Below are positions 1-7,817 of a DNA stretch of 63,219 nucleotides, piece after piece. The position numbers and the translations under genes are program-made. Every line of letters begins with the position of its first letter. Position 1 is the stretch's first letter. Under the pieces are notes generated by a model. The model had not been told where the DNA came from. It worked only from the letters and a program-made list of their open reading frames with translations, and did not search any database. This DNA is from Meiothermus hypogaeus (GTDB lineage Bacteria > Deinococcota > Deinococci > Deinococcales > Thermaceae): positions 1 through 63,219 of the forward strand of contig NZ_QWKY01000011.1 in the NCBI RefSeq assembly GCF_003574035.1, given 5' to 3'.

Positions 1-229
1 GCCGCCACATTCGACTTTCACACTTCCGCAGTTCTGGCAAGCTACACTATCTTTGGGCTTCTCTGGGTTATTCACAAATCCAGTTTAGAAGCCCCTTCCT
101 TTGCTCAACCGAATTTTTTATATGACTCGAACTACCGAACTACCCAAGACATTTACTGGCCTGATCTTCAGGGCCTGGCGGAGCATCGCACTACTAAATA
201 CAGGGAGTTGCTCTGGGTAGTATAGAGGC

Positions 230-952
230 ATGGACTTGCTGGTGGTGGTTCCCCATCCTGATGATGAAGTGTTTGGTGCGGGGGGGACGCTCATTCAATA
301 TGCCGACTGGGGTCTGGAAACGGGCCTGATCACTTTGACCAAAGGCGAAGCGGGGCGAACCCTGGGCCTGTGCGCGCCCGAGAGGCTGGGGGATTTTCGT
401 GCGGAGGAGCTGAAGCGTGCCGTGGACATCCTCAAGGTGGGCCATTTCGAACTCCACGATTTTCCCAATGGGCGGCCCAATAGCTCGCTGGAAGGGGAGG
501 CCAGGGGGCACGGCTTTGCAACCCCCAATGGGGTGGCCGATCATCCTGAAATTGTGGACTTGTTGCTGTGGCGCTTTGAAGTATTGCGCCCCAGGGCCAT
601 TATTACCTTTGCCCCCAATGGCTCCAACCGCCACCCCGACCACGTGGCCACCCACCAGTTCGTGGTACAAGCGGCCCGGAAGTCGGGGCAAAAGATCAAA
701 CTATTTTTTTATGCACCGCCTCAACCCCTGCCGGAGTACCTCGAGGGTTGGTTGCCCCCCACCCATGTGCGCCATTTGCCCATGGAGGTCTTGCTGCAAA
801 AACTACGGGCCATGGCCCAACACCGCACCCAGGCGCTTTCGGTGCTTAACTTTATGGACCGTTTCAGCCACCGTCTGGCCAGCGAGACTTTTCACCTGGC
901 GGGCTACGAGGGGCCTGTGCAGCACGAGCTTCTCTGGTATGCCAGGCGGTAG
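230..952 (+). CDS. PIG-L (LmbE-like) family deacetylase, possibly BshB-type
   Basis: This 240-residue protein is a zinc-dependent N-deacetylase of the PIG-L/LmbE family. The metal-binding PHPDDE motif lies at residues 8-13 and the second metal histidine in the NRHPDH motif near residue 130. Family members deacetylate GlcNAc conjugates; in bacillithiol-making bacteria, which include Deinococcota, the BshB enzymes do this for GlcNAc-malate. That specific role is inference from family and phylum. The start is supported by a -10-like TAGTAT at 218-223 that ends six bases before the ATG, with no useful Shine-Dalgarno spacing, so the mRNA is probably leaderless. It stands alone, with no other thiol-biosynthesis gene nearby. 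Confidence 0.85.
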   Translation: MDLLVVVPHPDDEVFGAGGTLIQYADWGLETGLITLTKGEAGRTLGLCAPERLGDFRAEELKRAVDILKVGHFELHDFPNGRPNSSLEGEARGHGFATPNGVADHPEIVDLLLWRFEVLRPRAIITFAPNGSNRHPDHVATHQFVVQAARKSGQKIKLFFYAPPQPLPEYLEGWLPPTHVRHLPMEVLLQKLRAMAQHRTQALSVLNFMDRFSHRLASETFHLAGYEGPVQHELLWYARR

Positions 953-1058
953 GCAGTCCACCCCCCAGACTTCAAGTAAAAGAGGGGTCAGAGCGGGTGA
1001 AATGTCTCGAGTCCTGGGGATTTGATATGGGCGGAATGGCCGTTCTAGAGGGAGTTCT

Positions 1059-1132
1059 CTGCATATGCTTGACGCATAGTGCATAGCATGATATATTGAT
1101 TTTATCAGCGGCAAAAGCCGCTTTTTTTATTC
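1059..1132 (+). promoter_or_regulatory. Promoter followed immediately by an intrinsic terminator (cassette copy 1)
   Basis: A -35 TTGACG (1069-1074) and a -10 TATATT (1092-1097) are separated by exactly 17 bases. GCATA occurs three times around the -35 (1061, 1074, 1081). Transcription should start near 1104, only a few bases before the terminator hairpin at 1107-1122. A closely similar arrangement lies on the minus strand at 51226-51303. The next gene starts at 1197. Confidence 0.65.
1107..1128 (+). terminator. Intrinsic terminator directly after a promoter
   Basis: AGCGGC and GCCGCT form a perfect 6-bp stem with an AAAA loop, followed by seven T. It could end transcripts of the deacetylase gene upstream. 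It also lies just downstream of the predicted start site of the 1069-1097 promoter, where it would produce a very short RNA or act as an attenuator for the gene at 1197. Confidence 0.8.
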
Positions 1133-1196
1133 CCCCAAACCCAAGCCGTTCATCCTTTCAACAGCAGCCCCTCATGAGGCGGCCCTACCTTGGGGT

Positions 1197-1838
1197 ATGC
1201 GCGGTTGTTTTGCCCTGCTGGTGTTGCTGGGAAACGCCGTGGCCCAGAGCCTGGGCCTCCAAATTTCCCTGGGCTTGACCAGCAATGCGCCCACCGATCT
1301 GCGCGTCGTGCAGCAGGGGTATCCCTCCACCGTGGTGGAGGGGGTTCGGTTTGAGGGACGCGACCTGGAAGGGTTCCCCTACTACACGGTGCGGCTGTGG
1401 TACGGCGAAAGGGTGGGCCTTAGATATGAGCTCGAGCTCATCCACCAGAAGCTCTACTTTGCCGCAGCCGAGCGCAACGGGGGCATTTTTGAGCAGTTCA
1501 ACGTGACCGATGGCTTCAACTACGTGCTCTTTAACCTGGCCTACGCGCTGGAAGCGGGGCCGCTGCGGGTGGTACCCAGGGTGGGTCTGGGGGCGCTGGT
1601 GGTCCACCCCGAGACCATGGTGCGCGGCCAGGGCTGGGGGGTGGATGGCGACCCCCGCTGGTATCACCTGGGGGGCCTGGGTGGGCAGTGGGCGGTGGGT
1701 TTGGAAGCCCCCTGGGTGGTGACACCGGGCCTCGAGGGCAAGCTCACGATTGGCTATAGCCGCCTCAACATTGCGGGAGGCTATGCCGAAGGCTGGTTTC
1801 GCAGCCTGCACGGCACGTTTGGGCTGGGGTGGCCCTGA
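1197..1838 (+). CDS. Secreted or outer-membrane beta-rich protein of unknown function
   Basis: This 213-residue protein has a short signal peptide (MRGCFALLVLLGNAVAQS). The mature part has alternating polar and aromatic residues, regular Gly turns and Tyr/Trp-rich strands (for example LWYGERVGLRYELELI), and it ends in FGLGWP. This pattern fits a small beta-barrel or OmpA/OmpW-like outer-membrane protein, which is plausible in a diderm such as Meiothermus, but no family was recognised. Another ATG at 1174 is out of frame. The gene lies 70 bases after the promoter-terminator cassette, so expression may need read-through of that terminator or a separate promoter. Confidence 0.6.
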   Translation: MRGCFALLVLLGNAVAQSLGLQISLGLTSNAPTDLRVVQQGYPSTVVEGVRFEGRDLEGFPYYTVRLWYGERVGLRYELELIHQKLYFAAAERNGGIFEQFNVTDGFNYVLFNLAYALEAGPLRVVPRVGLGALVVHPETMVRGQGWGVDGDPRWYHLGGLGGQWAVGLEAPWVVTPGLEGKLTIGYSRLNIAGGYAEGWFRSLHGTFGLGWP

Positions 1839-1947
1839 GGACTGACCATCGTGACCTTCTCCAGCGTGGCCGCCCATCCAGATGGCCACGGTTCTACGCA
1901 GGAAAAGAGACTCTTGATTCAGGATGGCTCAGTTTTTGTGAAGAGCG

Positions 1948-2712
1948 CTAATCTGCCTGCAGAAGCACGGCCTGCAGTTCGTGCAGGTCGGCCACGATGT
2001 AATCGGGCCGGGGCGGGGCCTCGGGGCGAACGCGGCCCACAAAGCCGTGCTCCTCGAGTTCACTCTGTACCCTGGCTGCGATTACGGCGTCCAGATCTGG
2101 GCGGCGGGTGCGCTCATGTACGGGCGTTGCTCGCCAGTCCTGGGGCATGGTGCGCCAGATCCACACCGCTACCAGGCCCGCTCCGTTGGCTCCCCAGATG
2201 TCCTGGCTGAGCAGGTCGCCGATGTGCACAATGGTGTCTGCCAGTTCGTTTCGCACCGGGTTCCAGAAAGCCGGGTCGGGCTTGAGGGCTTGCGAAATAT
2301 CCGGGGCCAGCATCCGGTCGTAGGGGATGGCCAGCTTGTCTACCAGAATTTGCTGATACCTGGCCAGGCCATTGGTCGCGACCGCAATACGGTAGCCCTG
2401 GCTGCGGAACGCCGCCAGCCCTGCGGGCACATCGGGGTAGAGCATTCCATGTTCAAACCTGGCCTCCGCCAGCACCTCAAGGAGATTAGGAAAGATGGGC
2501 GGCAGTCCCAGTTTTTCCCGCACGGCACGATGAATGTCGCCCCAGTCGTAGACCCGTGTGGGGTCGCCCTGGGCAAGCCGATTCAGGTACTCCTCGCGCA
2601 GGGCCGCTCGGATGGCCGGTTGGGCCAGCAGGGGTTCCATGTGCGGCCGCATCAGGTAGCGGAAGGGCCAGTCGGCCAGGGTTCCATCGAGGTCGAAGGT
2701 CAGCCAACGCAT
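1948..2712 (-). CDS. HAD-superfamily hydrolase
   Basis: This 254-residue haloacid-dehalogenase-type phosphatase has motif I FDLDGTLAD near the N-terminus, motif II as VATNG, the motif III lysine in QALKPDPAFW, and motif IV as HIGDLLSQDIWGA. The inserted cap domain suggests a small phosphorylated metabolite as substrate; the substrate cannot be read from sequence. The frame is open further upstream, but ATG 2712 is preferred because the protein family begins just before motif I and because AGCGTA (TACGCT on the coding strand, 2720-2725) gives a -10 box seven bases before it, consistent with leaderless translation. It is divergent from the trp operon. Confidence 0.85.
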   Translation of the reverse strand: MRWLTFDLDGTLADWPFRYLMRPHMEPLLAQPAIRAALREEYLNRLAQGDPTRVYDWGDIHRAVREKLGLPPIFPNLLEVLAEARFEHGMLYPDVPAGLAAFRSQGYRIAVATNGLARYQQILVDKLAIPYDRMLAPDISQALKPDPAFWNPVRNELADTIVHIGDLLSQDIWGANGAGLVAVWIWRTMPQDWRATPVHERTRRPDLDAVIAARVQSELEEHGFVGRVRPEAPPRPDYIVADLHELQAVLLQAD

Positions 2713-2806
2713 AGGCCCTAGCGTATCGGGTTTGTGGTTCGGCGTACAGGACAGCGTAAAGAGGTGGCTTGCATTCTGGGGCACCATACCGCAGACTAAA
2801 GGCCAG

Positions 2807-2851
2807 ATGGTACGAACTGCACAAGTCAAGGGTTGGTGGTGGCCCGGATAG
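2807..2851 (+). CDS. trpL: Tryptophan operon leader peptide
   Basis: The 14-codon frame ATG GTA CGA ACT GCA CAA ... ends GGT TGG TGG TGG CCC GGA TAG (MVRTAQVKGWWWPG). Three consecutive Trp codons at 2834-2842, in a short frame just upstream of trpE and just before overlapping hairpins with T tracts, are the hallmark of ribosome-mediated trp attenuation. AAAGG at 2798-2802 is a possible weak ribosome site. The frame is too short for ordinary gene finding, so it is easily missed. From memory, a leader with Trp codons has been described for T. thermophilus trpEG. Confidence 0.85.
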   Translation: MVRTAQVKGWWWPG

Positions 2852-2905
2852 CCCTGGGACGGTAGCGGTCAGTACCCCTGGGGCTTTTTTCTCAGGGGAT
2901 TTTTT
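2851..2905 (+). promoter_or_regulatory. trp attenuator with two mutually exclusive hairpins
   Basis: Hairpin A pairs GCCCTGGG (2851-2858) with the CCCTGGGGC region ending at 2884, with two G-U pairs and an inner GGTA/TACC pairing, followed by TTTTTT (2885-2890). Hairpin B pairs CCCCTG (2875-2880) with CAGGGG (2893-2898), followed by ATTTTTT. They share 2875-2884, so only one can form. A ribosome stalled on the Trp codons leaves the 5' arm of A free; a ribosome at the leader stop would cover it and allow B. By that logic B is the terminator and A the antiterminator, although A also precedes a U run. Confidence 0.7.
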
Positions 2906-2926
2906 ATTGCACTGTAAGGAGAAGCC

Positions 2927-4342
2927 ATGCAAATCTCGGCAAAAACCATGCCCACAGTTCCGGTCAAGAAAACCCTGCTGGCCGACCTCGAGACCCCCGT
3001 TACGGCCTACCTGAAGCTTTCCGAAAAAAGCAGCCCCAGCTTTCTGCTGGAGTCGGTGGAGGGGGGCAAGGCCTGGGCGAGGTGGAGCTTTGTGGGGGTG
3101 GGAGCGCGCAAGGTATGGCGGTTGAAGGAGGGGGTGTTTACCCTGAATGGGCAAACCCTAAAGACCACCGACCCCCTGCGCACCCTCTACCAGGCCATCC
3201 ACCGGCCCATCGTACCCGACCCCGACCTGCCCCTTTTTTGGGGCGGCGCGGTGGGCTATGCGGCCTACGACCTGATTCGCTATTACGAGCAGCTACCCAG
3301 CCAGAAGCCCGATTTGCTCGAGGTTCCCGACCTCTTATTTGTCGAGCCCGAGGTGGTGGTGGTCTTCGACCAGTTCAAGCAGCAGATGCACATCGTAGCC
3401 CCTGCCCTGGAAGAAGAGCGGGCCGAGGCCCTGAAGCGCATCGCCTGGGCTGAGAAAAAGCTCCACGGCCCCCTGCCCGGCGTACCCGGTGAGCGGGCAG
3501 GACGCCGCCTGGACTTTAGCCAGAACGTCTCCCAGGCCGAGTATGAGGGCATGGTGGAGCGGGCGCTGGAGTATATCCGGGCGGGCGACATTTTCCAGGT
3601 GGTGCCCAGTCTGCGGCTATCGGCTCCCCTCAATGTGCACCCTTTTGCCGTCTATCGTGCGCTGCGCGCGGTGAACCCCAGCCCCTACATGGGTTTCCTG
3701 GATCTGGGCGAGGTAACGCTCATTTCCAGCAGCCCCGAAAGCCTCTTGCGTTCGGACGGTCGGAGGGTGGTTACCCGCCCCATTGCGGGCACCCGCCGGC
3801 GGGGCAAAGACGCAGCGGAAGACCAGGCCTTGGCCGAGGAATTGCTCTCCGACGAAAAAGAACGGGCCGAACATGTGATGCTGGTCGATCTCTCGCGCAA
3901 CGACTTGGGCCGGGTCTGTCGCTATGGCAGCGTCAGGCCCACCCAGCTCATGGCGGTGGAGCACTACTCGCACGTGATGCACATCGTTTCTACGGTAGAG
4001 GGCGAGCTGCGCGAGGACAAAACCCCCCTCGACGCCCTGGCCTCGGTCCTGCCGATGGGCACCGTCTCGGGAGCGCCCAAGATCCGGGCCATGGAGATTA
4101 TCGAAGAGCTCGAGCCCTCCCGTCGAGGAGCCTATGGTGGGGCTTTTGGCTATGTGGCCTACGACGGGCACATGGATGTAGCCCTGACCTTGCGCACGAT
4201 GGTGGTTGCCAAGGAGCAGCTGCACATCCAGGCCGGGGCCGGGGTGGTCTACGACTCCAACCCCTCGGCAGAGTACCAGGAGTGTTTGAACAAAGCCCAG
4301 GCCATGCTTAAGGCTGTGCGGCTGGCGGAGGAGGGATTATGA
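2927..4342 (+). CDS. trpE: Anthranilate synthase component I
   Basis: This 471-residue chorismate-binding enzyme makes anthranilate from chorismate using ammonia from TrpG, the first committed step of tryptophan synthesis. The N-terminal part carries the feedback region (FLLESVEGG). The C-terminal catalytic domain has IRAGDIFQVVPS, the PSPYM motif, the GTRRRG motif and the DEKERAEHVMLVDLSRND block, all typical of TrpE rather than menaquinone or salicylate relatives. A strong ribosome site (AAGGAG) precedes ATG 2927. It follows the Trp-rich leader and attenuator, and its stop overlaps the chorismate mutase start by ATGA, so translation is probably coupled. Confidence 0.97.
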   Translation: MQISAKTMPTVPVKKTLLADLETPVTAYLKLSEKSSPSFLLESVEGGKAWARWSFVGVGARKVWRLKEGVFTLNGQTLKTTDPLRTLYQAIHRPIVPDPDLPLFWGGAVGYAAYDLIRYYEQLPSQKPDLLEVPDLLFVEPEVVVVFDQFKQQMHIVAPALEEERAEALKRIAWAEKKLHGPLPGVPGERAGRRLDFSQNVSQAEYEGMVERALEYIRAGDIFQVVPSLRLSAPLNVHPFAVYRALRAVNPSPYMGFLDLGEVTLISSSPESLLRSDGRRVVTRPIAGTRRRGKDAAEDQALAEELLSDEKERAEHVMLVDLSRNDLGRVCRYGSVRPTQLMAVEHYSHVMHIVSTVEGELREDKTPLDALASVLPMGTVSGAPKIRAMEIIEELEPSRRGAYGGAFGYVAYDGHMDVALTLRTMVVAKEQLHIQAGAGVVYDSNPSAEYQECLNKAQAMLKAVRLAEEGL

Positions 4343-4602
4343 ACCTCGAGGACATTCGCCTGCAGGTCGATGCCATAGACGCCCGGATTGTGGGGTTGTT
4401 GGCCCAGCGGGCCCGGCTGGTGCGGGATGCCGTCCGGTATGGTGCAGAGCAAATCGAGGCCCGGGAGCGCCAGGAACAGATCATCCAGCACGTGCGTTAT
4501 ATGGCCGAGCACCAGGGCTTGCCGCCCCATATGGCGGAGCGGATCTTCCGGAGCATCCTGGCCGAGATGGTGGCGCTAGAAAAGCGGGAGGCAGGTCTAT
4601 GA
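4339..4602 (+). CDS. aroQ: Chorismate mutase, AroQ type
   Basis: This 87-residue, all-helical single-domain protein fits the AroQ class that rearranges chorismate to prephenate for phenylalanine and tyrosine. Recognisable features are the N-terminal IRLQVDAIDARIVGLLAQRA helix with the family's Asp and Arg residues, and RERQEQII in helix 2. The position aligning with the active-site Lys of E. coli chorismate mutase and PchB (after the conserved R-aromatic pair) appears to be Gly35 in RYG; this alignment was made by eye. It overlaps trpE and trpG by 4 bases at both ends (ATGA), so the competing Phe/Tyr branch enzyme is translated inside the Trp-controlled operon. Confidence 0.8.
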   Translation: MNLEDIRLQVDAIDARIVGLLAQRARLVRDAVRYGAEQIEARERQEQIIQHVRYMAEHQGLPPHMAERIFRSILAEMVALEKREAGL

Positions 4603-5177
4603 AGCGCATTTTGATGATTGATAACTACGACTCTTTCACCTACAACCTGGTGCAGTACCTGGGCGAGCTGGGTGCAGATTTGACGGTCTGGCGGAACGAC
4701 CGCTTCGAGCTGAAGGACGTGGAAGACTTTGACCCCGACGGTATCGTGGTCTCGCCCGGCCCCTGTACGCCCAGGGAGGCGGGTCTGTCGGTACCGCTGA
4801 TACAGCGGTACGCGCCCAAATATCCCATCCTGGGCGTATGTCTGGGCCACCAGAGCATTGGTGAGGCCTTTGGGGCTCGGGTTTTGCGACATCGGGTCAT
4901 CGTGCATGGCAAAACCAGTCGCATCGAGCACGACGGCAGCGGGGTATTTGCCGGTCTTGCCACTCCCTTGACGGCCACCCGCTACCACTCTTTGGTGGTG
5001 CAGGATTTGCCGGAGGAGCTCGAGGTTAACGCCTGGGTGGAGGAGGCCTCAGGCCGCACCGTGATGGGCCTGCACCACCGCCATTACCCGACCCACGGTG
5101 TGCAGTTCCACCCCGAGTCGGTCTTGACCGAGGGGGGGAAGCAGATGCTGGGCAATTTTCTGCAGATGTGCCAATAA
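4599..5177 (+). CDS. trpG: Anthranilate synthase glutamine amidotransferase
   Basis: This 192-residue class I amidotransferase subunit hydrolyses glutamine and channels ammonia to TrpE. The nucleophile Cys81 is in GVCLGHQ, and the His171/Glu173 pair is in FHPESVLTEGG. The N-terminal MIDNYDSFTYNLVQYL and the oxyanion-loop SPGPCTP are typical of TrpG/PabA. It could in principle also serve p-aminobenzoate synthesis, since no separate pabA is visible here. It starts within the chorismate mutase stop codon. A run of seven T follows the stop, with only a weak GGCA/TGCC stem before it, so termination here is possible but not convincing. Confidence 0.96.
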   Translation: MKRILMIDNYDSFTYNLVQYLGELGADLTVWRNDRFELKDVEDFDPDGIVVSPGPCTPREAGLSVPLIQRYAPKYPILGVCLGHQSIGEAFGARVLRHRVIVHGKTSRIEHDGSGVFAGLATPLTATRYHSLVVQDLPEELEVNAWVEEASGRTVMGLHHRHYPTHGVQFHPESVLTEGGKQMLGNFLQMCQ

Positions 5178-5216
5178 GTTTTTTTGCTGATATCTTCCCG
5201 CTATAAGCTATCTAAC

Positions 5217-6053
5217 ATGATTTCGGTTATTGTGCCGACCCACAACCGGCGCACCTTGCTGGAAAAAAAGCTGCGCGGCCTGGAAACCCAGGCGGGCGAG
5301 TTCGAGGTCATTGTGGTGGCCGACGGCTGCACCGACGATACCCTGACCTTTTTGCAGGACTACCATCCGCCCTATCCCCTGCAGGTACTTCAGACCGGCC
5401 AGGGCTATGGGCAGGGCCTTGGGGCCGCGAATGCCCGCAATCAGGGGGCAAAGGCTGCTCGGGGCGACCTATTGCTCTTCTCCGATGACGACGTGATGCC
5501 CAAGGCGGGCTGGATCGAGGCCCACCGGCGGGCCCATACCCACCCCCGCACGGTGGCGGTAGGGCGGCTGATACTGCCCCCCGAGCTGCGGGGCAGCGGG
5601 GCCGCCGAGCTGAAGGGGCCCAGGGTCTTCTGGTGGCACGTGACCGGCAACAACACCTCTATGCCCAAAGCGCTGTTTGAGGAGGTGGGCGGCTACGACC
5701 CCGCCTTCAGCGCCTACGGCGGCGAGGACTCCGACCTGGGCTACCGTCTGATGAGAGCAGGGATGCGGCTGGTTTTTGTGCGGGAGGCGGTAGCGTTGCA
5801 CGAAGCCCCCGAGCACCGCACCCGGGCTGTCCAGAAAGCGCGGCAGGCGGGTGCAGCCCATGTGCGGGTCTGGCAAAAGCACGGCGACCCCCGGATTGCC
5901 TGGGCCCTGGGCGTACATCCCACCCTGCTGGCTGTGAAGATGGCCTTGTTGCCCAGCCTGAAAGGGCTGCTGGGAGGTCGGGGCGATTATGAGCTGGCCT
6001 TTGCCTGGGGGGCCTGGGAGGCCCTCGAGGCCAGCAAGAACACGCGAACCTGA
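5217..6053 (+). CDS. Family 2 glycosyltransferase
   Basis: This 278-residue inverting glycosyltransferase with a GT-A fold starts with the classical ISVIVPTHNRR strand. It carries the metal-binding DDD in LLLFSDDDV and the acceptor-side GGEDSDLGYRLMRAG motif. It probably adds a sugar to a cell-surface polysaccharide or glycolipid at the cytoplasmic membrane; donor and acceptor are unknown. ATG 5217 is chosen because the fold begins there; an in-frame ATG at 5184 would add eleven residues unlike the family. TATAAG just upstream could be part of a promoter separating the glycosyltransferases from trpEG. Its stop overlaps the next gene by one base (TGATG). Confidence 0.9.
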   Translation: MISVIVPTHNRRTLLEKKLRGLETQAGEFEVIVVADGCTDDTLTFLQDYHPPYPLQVLQTGQGYGQGLGAANARNQGAKAARGDLLLFSDDDVMPKAGWIEAHRRAHTHPRTVAVGRLILPPELRGSGAAELKGPRVFWWHVTGNNTSMPKALFEEVGGYDPAFSAYGGEDSDLGYRLMRAGMRLVFVREAVALHEAPEHRTRAVQKARQAGAAHVRVWQKHGDPRIAWALGVHPTLLAVKMALLPSLKGLLGGRGDYELAFAWGAWEALEASKNTRT

Positions 6054-6934
6054 TGGACTTTAGTGTCGTAATTCCCACGCACAACCGGGCTGAACTGATC
6101 ACCCGGACGGTGACGGCTTTCCTGGCGCAGCAGGGGGTCGATTTTGAGGTAATCGTGGTAGACGACGGCTCTACCGACGAGTCCCCCCAGGTGTTGGGTG
6201 CGCTCCGCGACTCCCGGCTGCGCGTGCTGCGTCAGCCGAACGCAGGGCTGGCCGCTGCGCGCAACGCGGGGCTGGCCCAGGCCCAGGCCCAGTACGTGCT
6301 CTTCAACGACGACGACGTGGTGCCAGAAAAGGGTTTTTTGCGGGCCCATCTGGAACTGCACCAGCGTTATCCCCGCTCGGTAGCGGTGAGCCGCACCTAT
6401 ATACCCGAAGCGCTGGGGCAAGACCCCTTCACCCGTTTCTGGCGGGAGAGGGCCGAGTCGGGGGTGCGAGGTAGGGCCGACGGCTCGCCTTTAGGCTGGG
6501 GCGGGTACTGGTTTGCCAGCCTCTCCCTGCCGTGCAGGCTGGCCGAGCCCTTCGCTGCTTTTGGGGGCTATGGCTGGGAAGAACACGAGCTGGGCCTTCG
6601 GCTCTGGCGCAAAGGGCTATGGCCCCGCCTGGCCTTGGGGGCACGGGCCGCGCACGAGGACCGGGTCAACCTGGAAACCATGATGAAAAAAGCGCGGAGC
6701 ATGGGGCGCATGGCCTGGCAGTTTTACCGGATGCACCCCAGCCCGCAGGTGGCCCTCTGGACCGGGGCCAATCCCGCCTCGCTGGCCCTTAAGCGCCGAC
6801 TTTACCCGTGGGACAGGGCCCTGAGGCTTTTGGAAAAACGCGGCTGGGAACAGGGGGCAGGGGCTTTCAGGCGGTACCGGTTTTTGCTCGAGGCCGCCTA
6901 TACCCAGGGGCTTCTGGAGGGTAGGGGTGGCTGA
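6053..6934 (+). CDS. Family 2 glycosyltransferase
   Basis: This 293-residue protein is paralogous to its upstream neighbour. It has FSVVIPTHNRAELI at the N-terminus, VVDDGSTDESPQVL for nucleotide-sugar binding, the DDD metal site in VLFNDDDVV, and GGYGWEEHELGLRLW as the acceptor/base motif. The similarity to the preceding gene suggests an old duplication. The ATG shares its A with the TGA of the previous gene, and the last bases overlap the next gene, so the three transferases are a tightly coupled translational unit placed between trpG and trpD. Donor sugar and product are not predictable from the sequence. Confidence 0.9.
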   Translation: MDFSVVIPTHNRAELITRTVTAFLAQQGVDFEVIVVDDGSTDESPQVLGALRDSRLRVLRQPNAGLAAARNAGLAQAQAQYVLFNDDDVVPEKGFLRAHLELHQRYPRSVAVSRTYIPEALGQDPFTRFWRERAESGVRGRADGSPLGWGGYWFASLSLPCRLAEPFAAFGGYGWEEHELGLRLWRKGLWPRLALGARAAHEDRVNLETMMKKARSMGRMAWQFYRMHPSPQVALWTGANPASLALKRRLYPWDRALRLLEKRGWEQGAGAFRRYRFLLEAAYTQGLLEGRGG

Positions 6935-7784
6935 GCCTCTGGTTTACATTCTGATTCTCAACTACCGGGCCTGGCGCGACACGGTGGCCTGCCTGGGGGC
7001 TTTGGAAAAACTCGAGTACCCCAACTACCGGGTGCTGGTGCTGGACAACGCTTCCGACAACGACTCGGTGGCGCAGATCCGGGCGGCGTTTCCAAAAGTA
7101 GAGGTCATGGAACTGGGGCGTAACCTGGGGTACGCAGGCGGCAACAACGTGGGTCTAAGGCAGGCCCTGACCGAAGGGGCCGCGTACGTCTGGCTCCTGA
7201 ACCCGGATACCCTGCCCGACGCCCAGGCGCTTGCTGCCATGGTTGAACTAGCCCAGCAGGATGCCCAGATCGGGGCGGTGGGATCGGTGCTCTACGAGAT
7301 GGACAGGCCCGAACAGGTGCAGGCCTGGGGTGGGGGCGAGGTGGTGCTGCTCTGGGGTCTAGTTCGTTTGCTGAACCATCCTGGGCAGACCCCTCGGTTG
7401 AACTACATCAGTGGGGCCAGCCTGCTGCTGCGGCGGGAAGCACTCGAGCAGGTGGGCTTGCTGGACGAAGGTTTTTTCATGTACGGCGAGGATGCTGATA
7501 TGGGGTTGCGGCTGCTGAAAAGCGGTTTCAAGCTGGCCGTGGTGCCCCAGGCGCGGGTGTGGCACAAGGGAGGCACTTCCTGGCATGGAAGCCTGAAGGC
7601 CGACGAGCACTTTGCCGCATACAACATTCGCCTGTTTCGCAAGCACGCCCCCTGGCCTGGGCTGGCGGTGGCAGGGTATGCCCTCTTTTGGCTGGTCGAG
7701 TACAGCCTGCGGGGCCGCTTCGACAGGCTGGGGGCTTTGTGGCGGGGTTTAAGGCGCGGCTGGCGGCTTCCATTGTCGGTATAA
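6927..7784 (+). CDS. Family 2 glycosyltransferase, rhamnosyltransferase-like
   Basis: This 285-residue GT2 protein is of a different subgroup from the two preceding ones. It has VYILILNYRAW, VLDNASDNDS, the NPDT metal motif in VWLLNPDTLP, and GLLDEGFFMYGEDADMGLRL, a pattern seen in rhamnosyltransferase-like enzymes that build O-antigen or exopolysaccharide. A hydrophobic stretch near the C-terminus (VAGYALFWLVEYSL) may associate with the membrane. GTG 6927 lies inside the end of the previous gene, an 8-base overlap, and matches the family start. The real TrpD start is about 30 bases after its stop. Confidence 0.88.
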   Translation: MAEPLVYILILNYRAWRDTVACLGALEKLEYPNYRVLVLDNASDNDSVAQIRAAFPKVEVMELGRNLGYAGGNNVGLRQALTEGAAYVWLLNPDTLPDAQALAAMVELAQQDAQIGAVGSVLYEMDRPEQVQAWGGGEVVLLWGLVRLLNHPGQTPRLNYISGASLLLRREALEQVGLLDEGFFMYGEDADMGLRLLKSGFKLAVVPQARVWHKGGTSWHGSLKADEHFAAYNIRLFRKHAPWPGLAVAGYALFWLVEYSLRGRFDRLGALWRGLRRGWRLPLSV

Positions 7785-7817
7785 GCTTTTATGGAGAAAA
7801 ATGCGTTTGGAGGAGAT

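Noticed and set aside
1-229. Possible gene at the left edge
   Set aside because: The stretch has stops in all frames, is AT-richer than the coding DNA and shows no motif; it is treated as intergenic.
5150-5184. Terminator after trpG
   Set aside because: Seven T follow the stop, but the stem before it (GGCA/TGCC) is too short for confidence.
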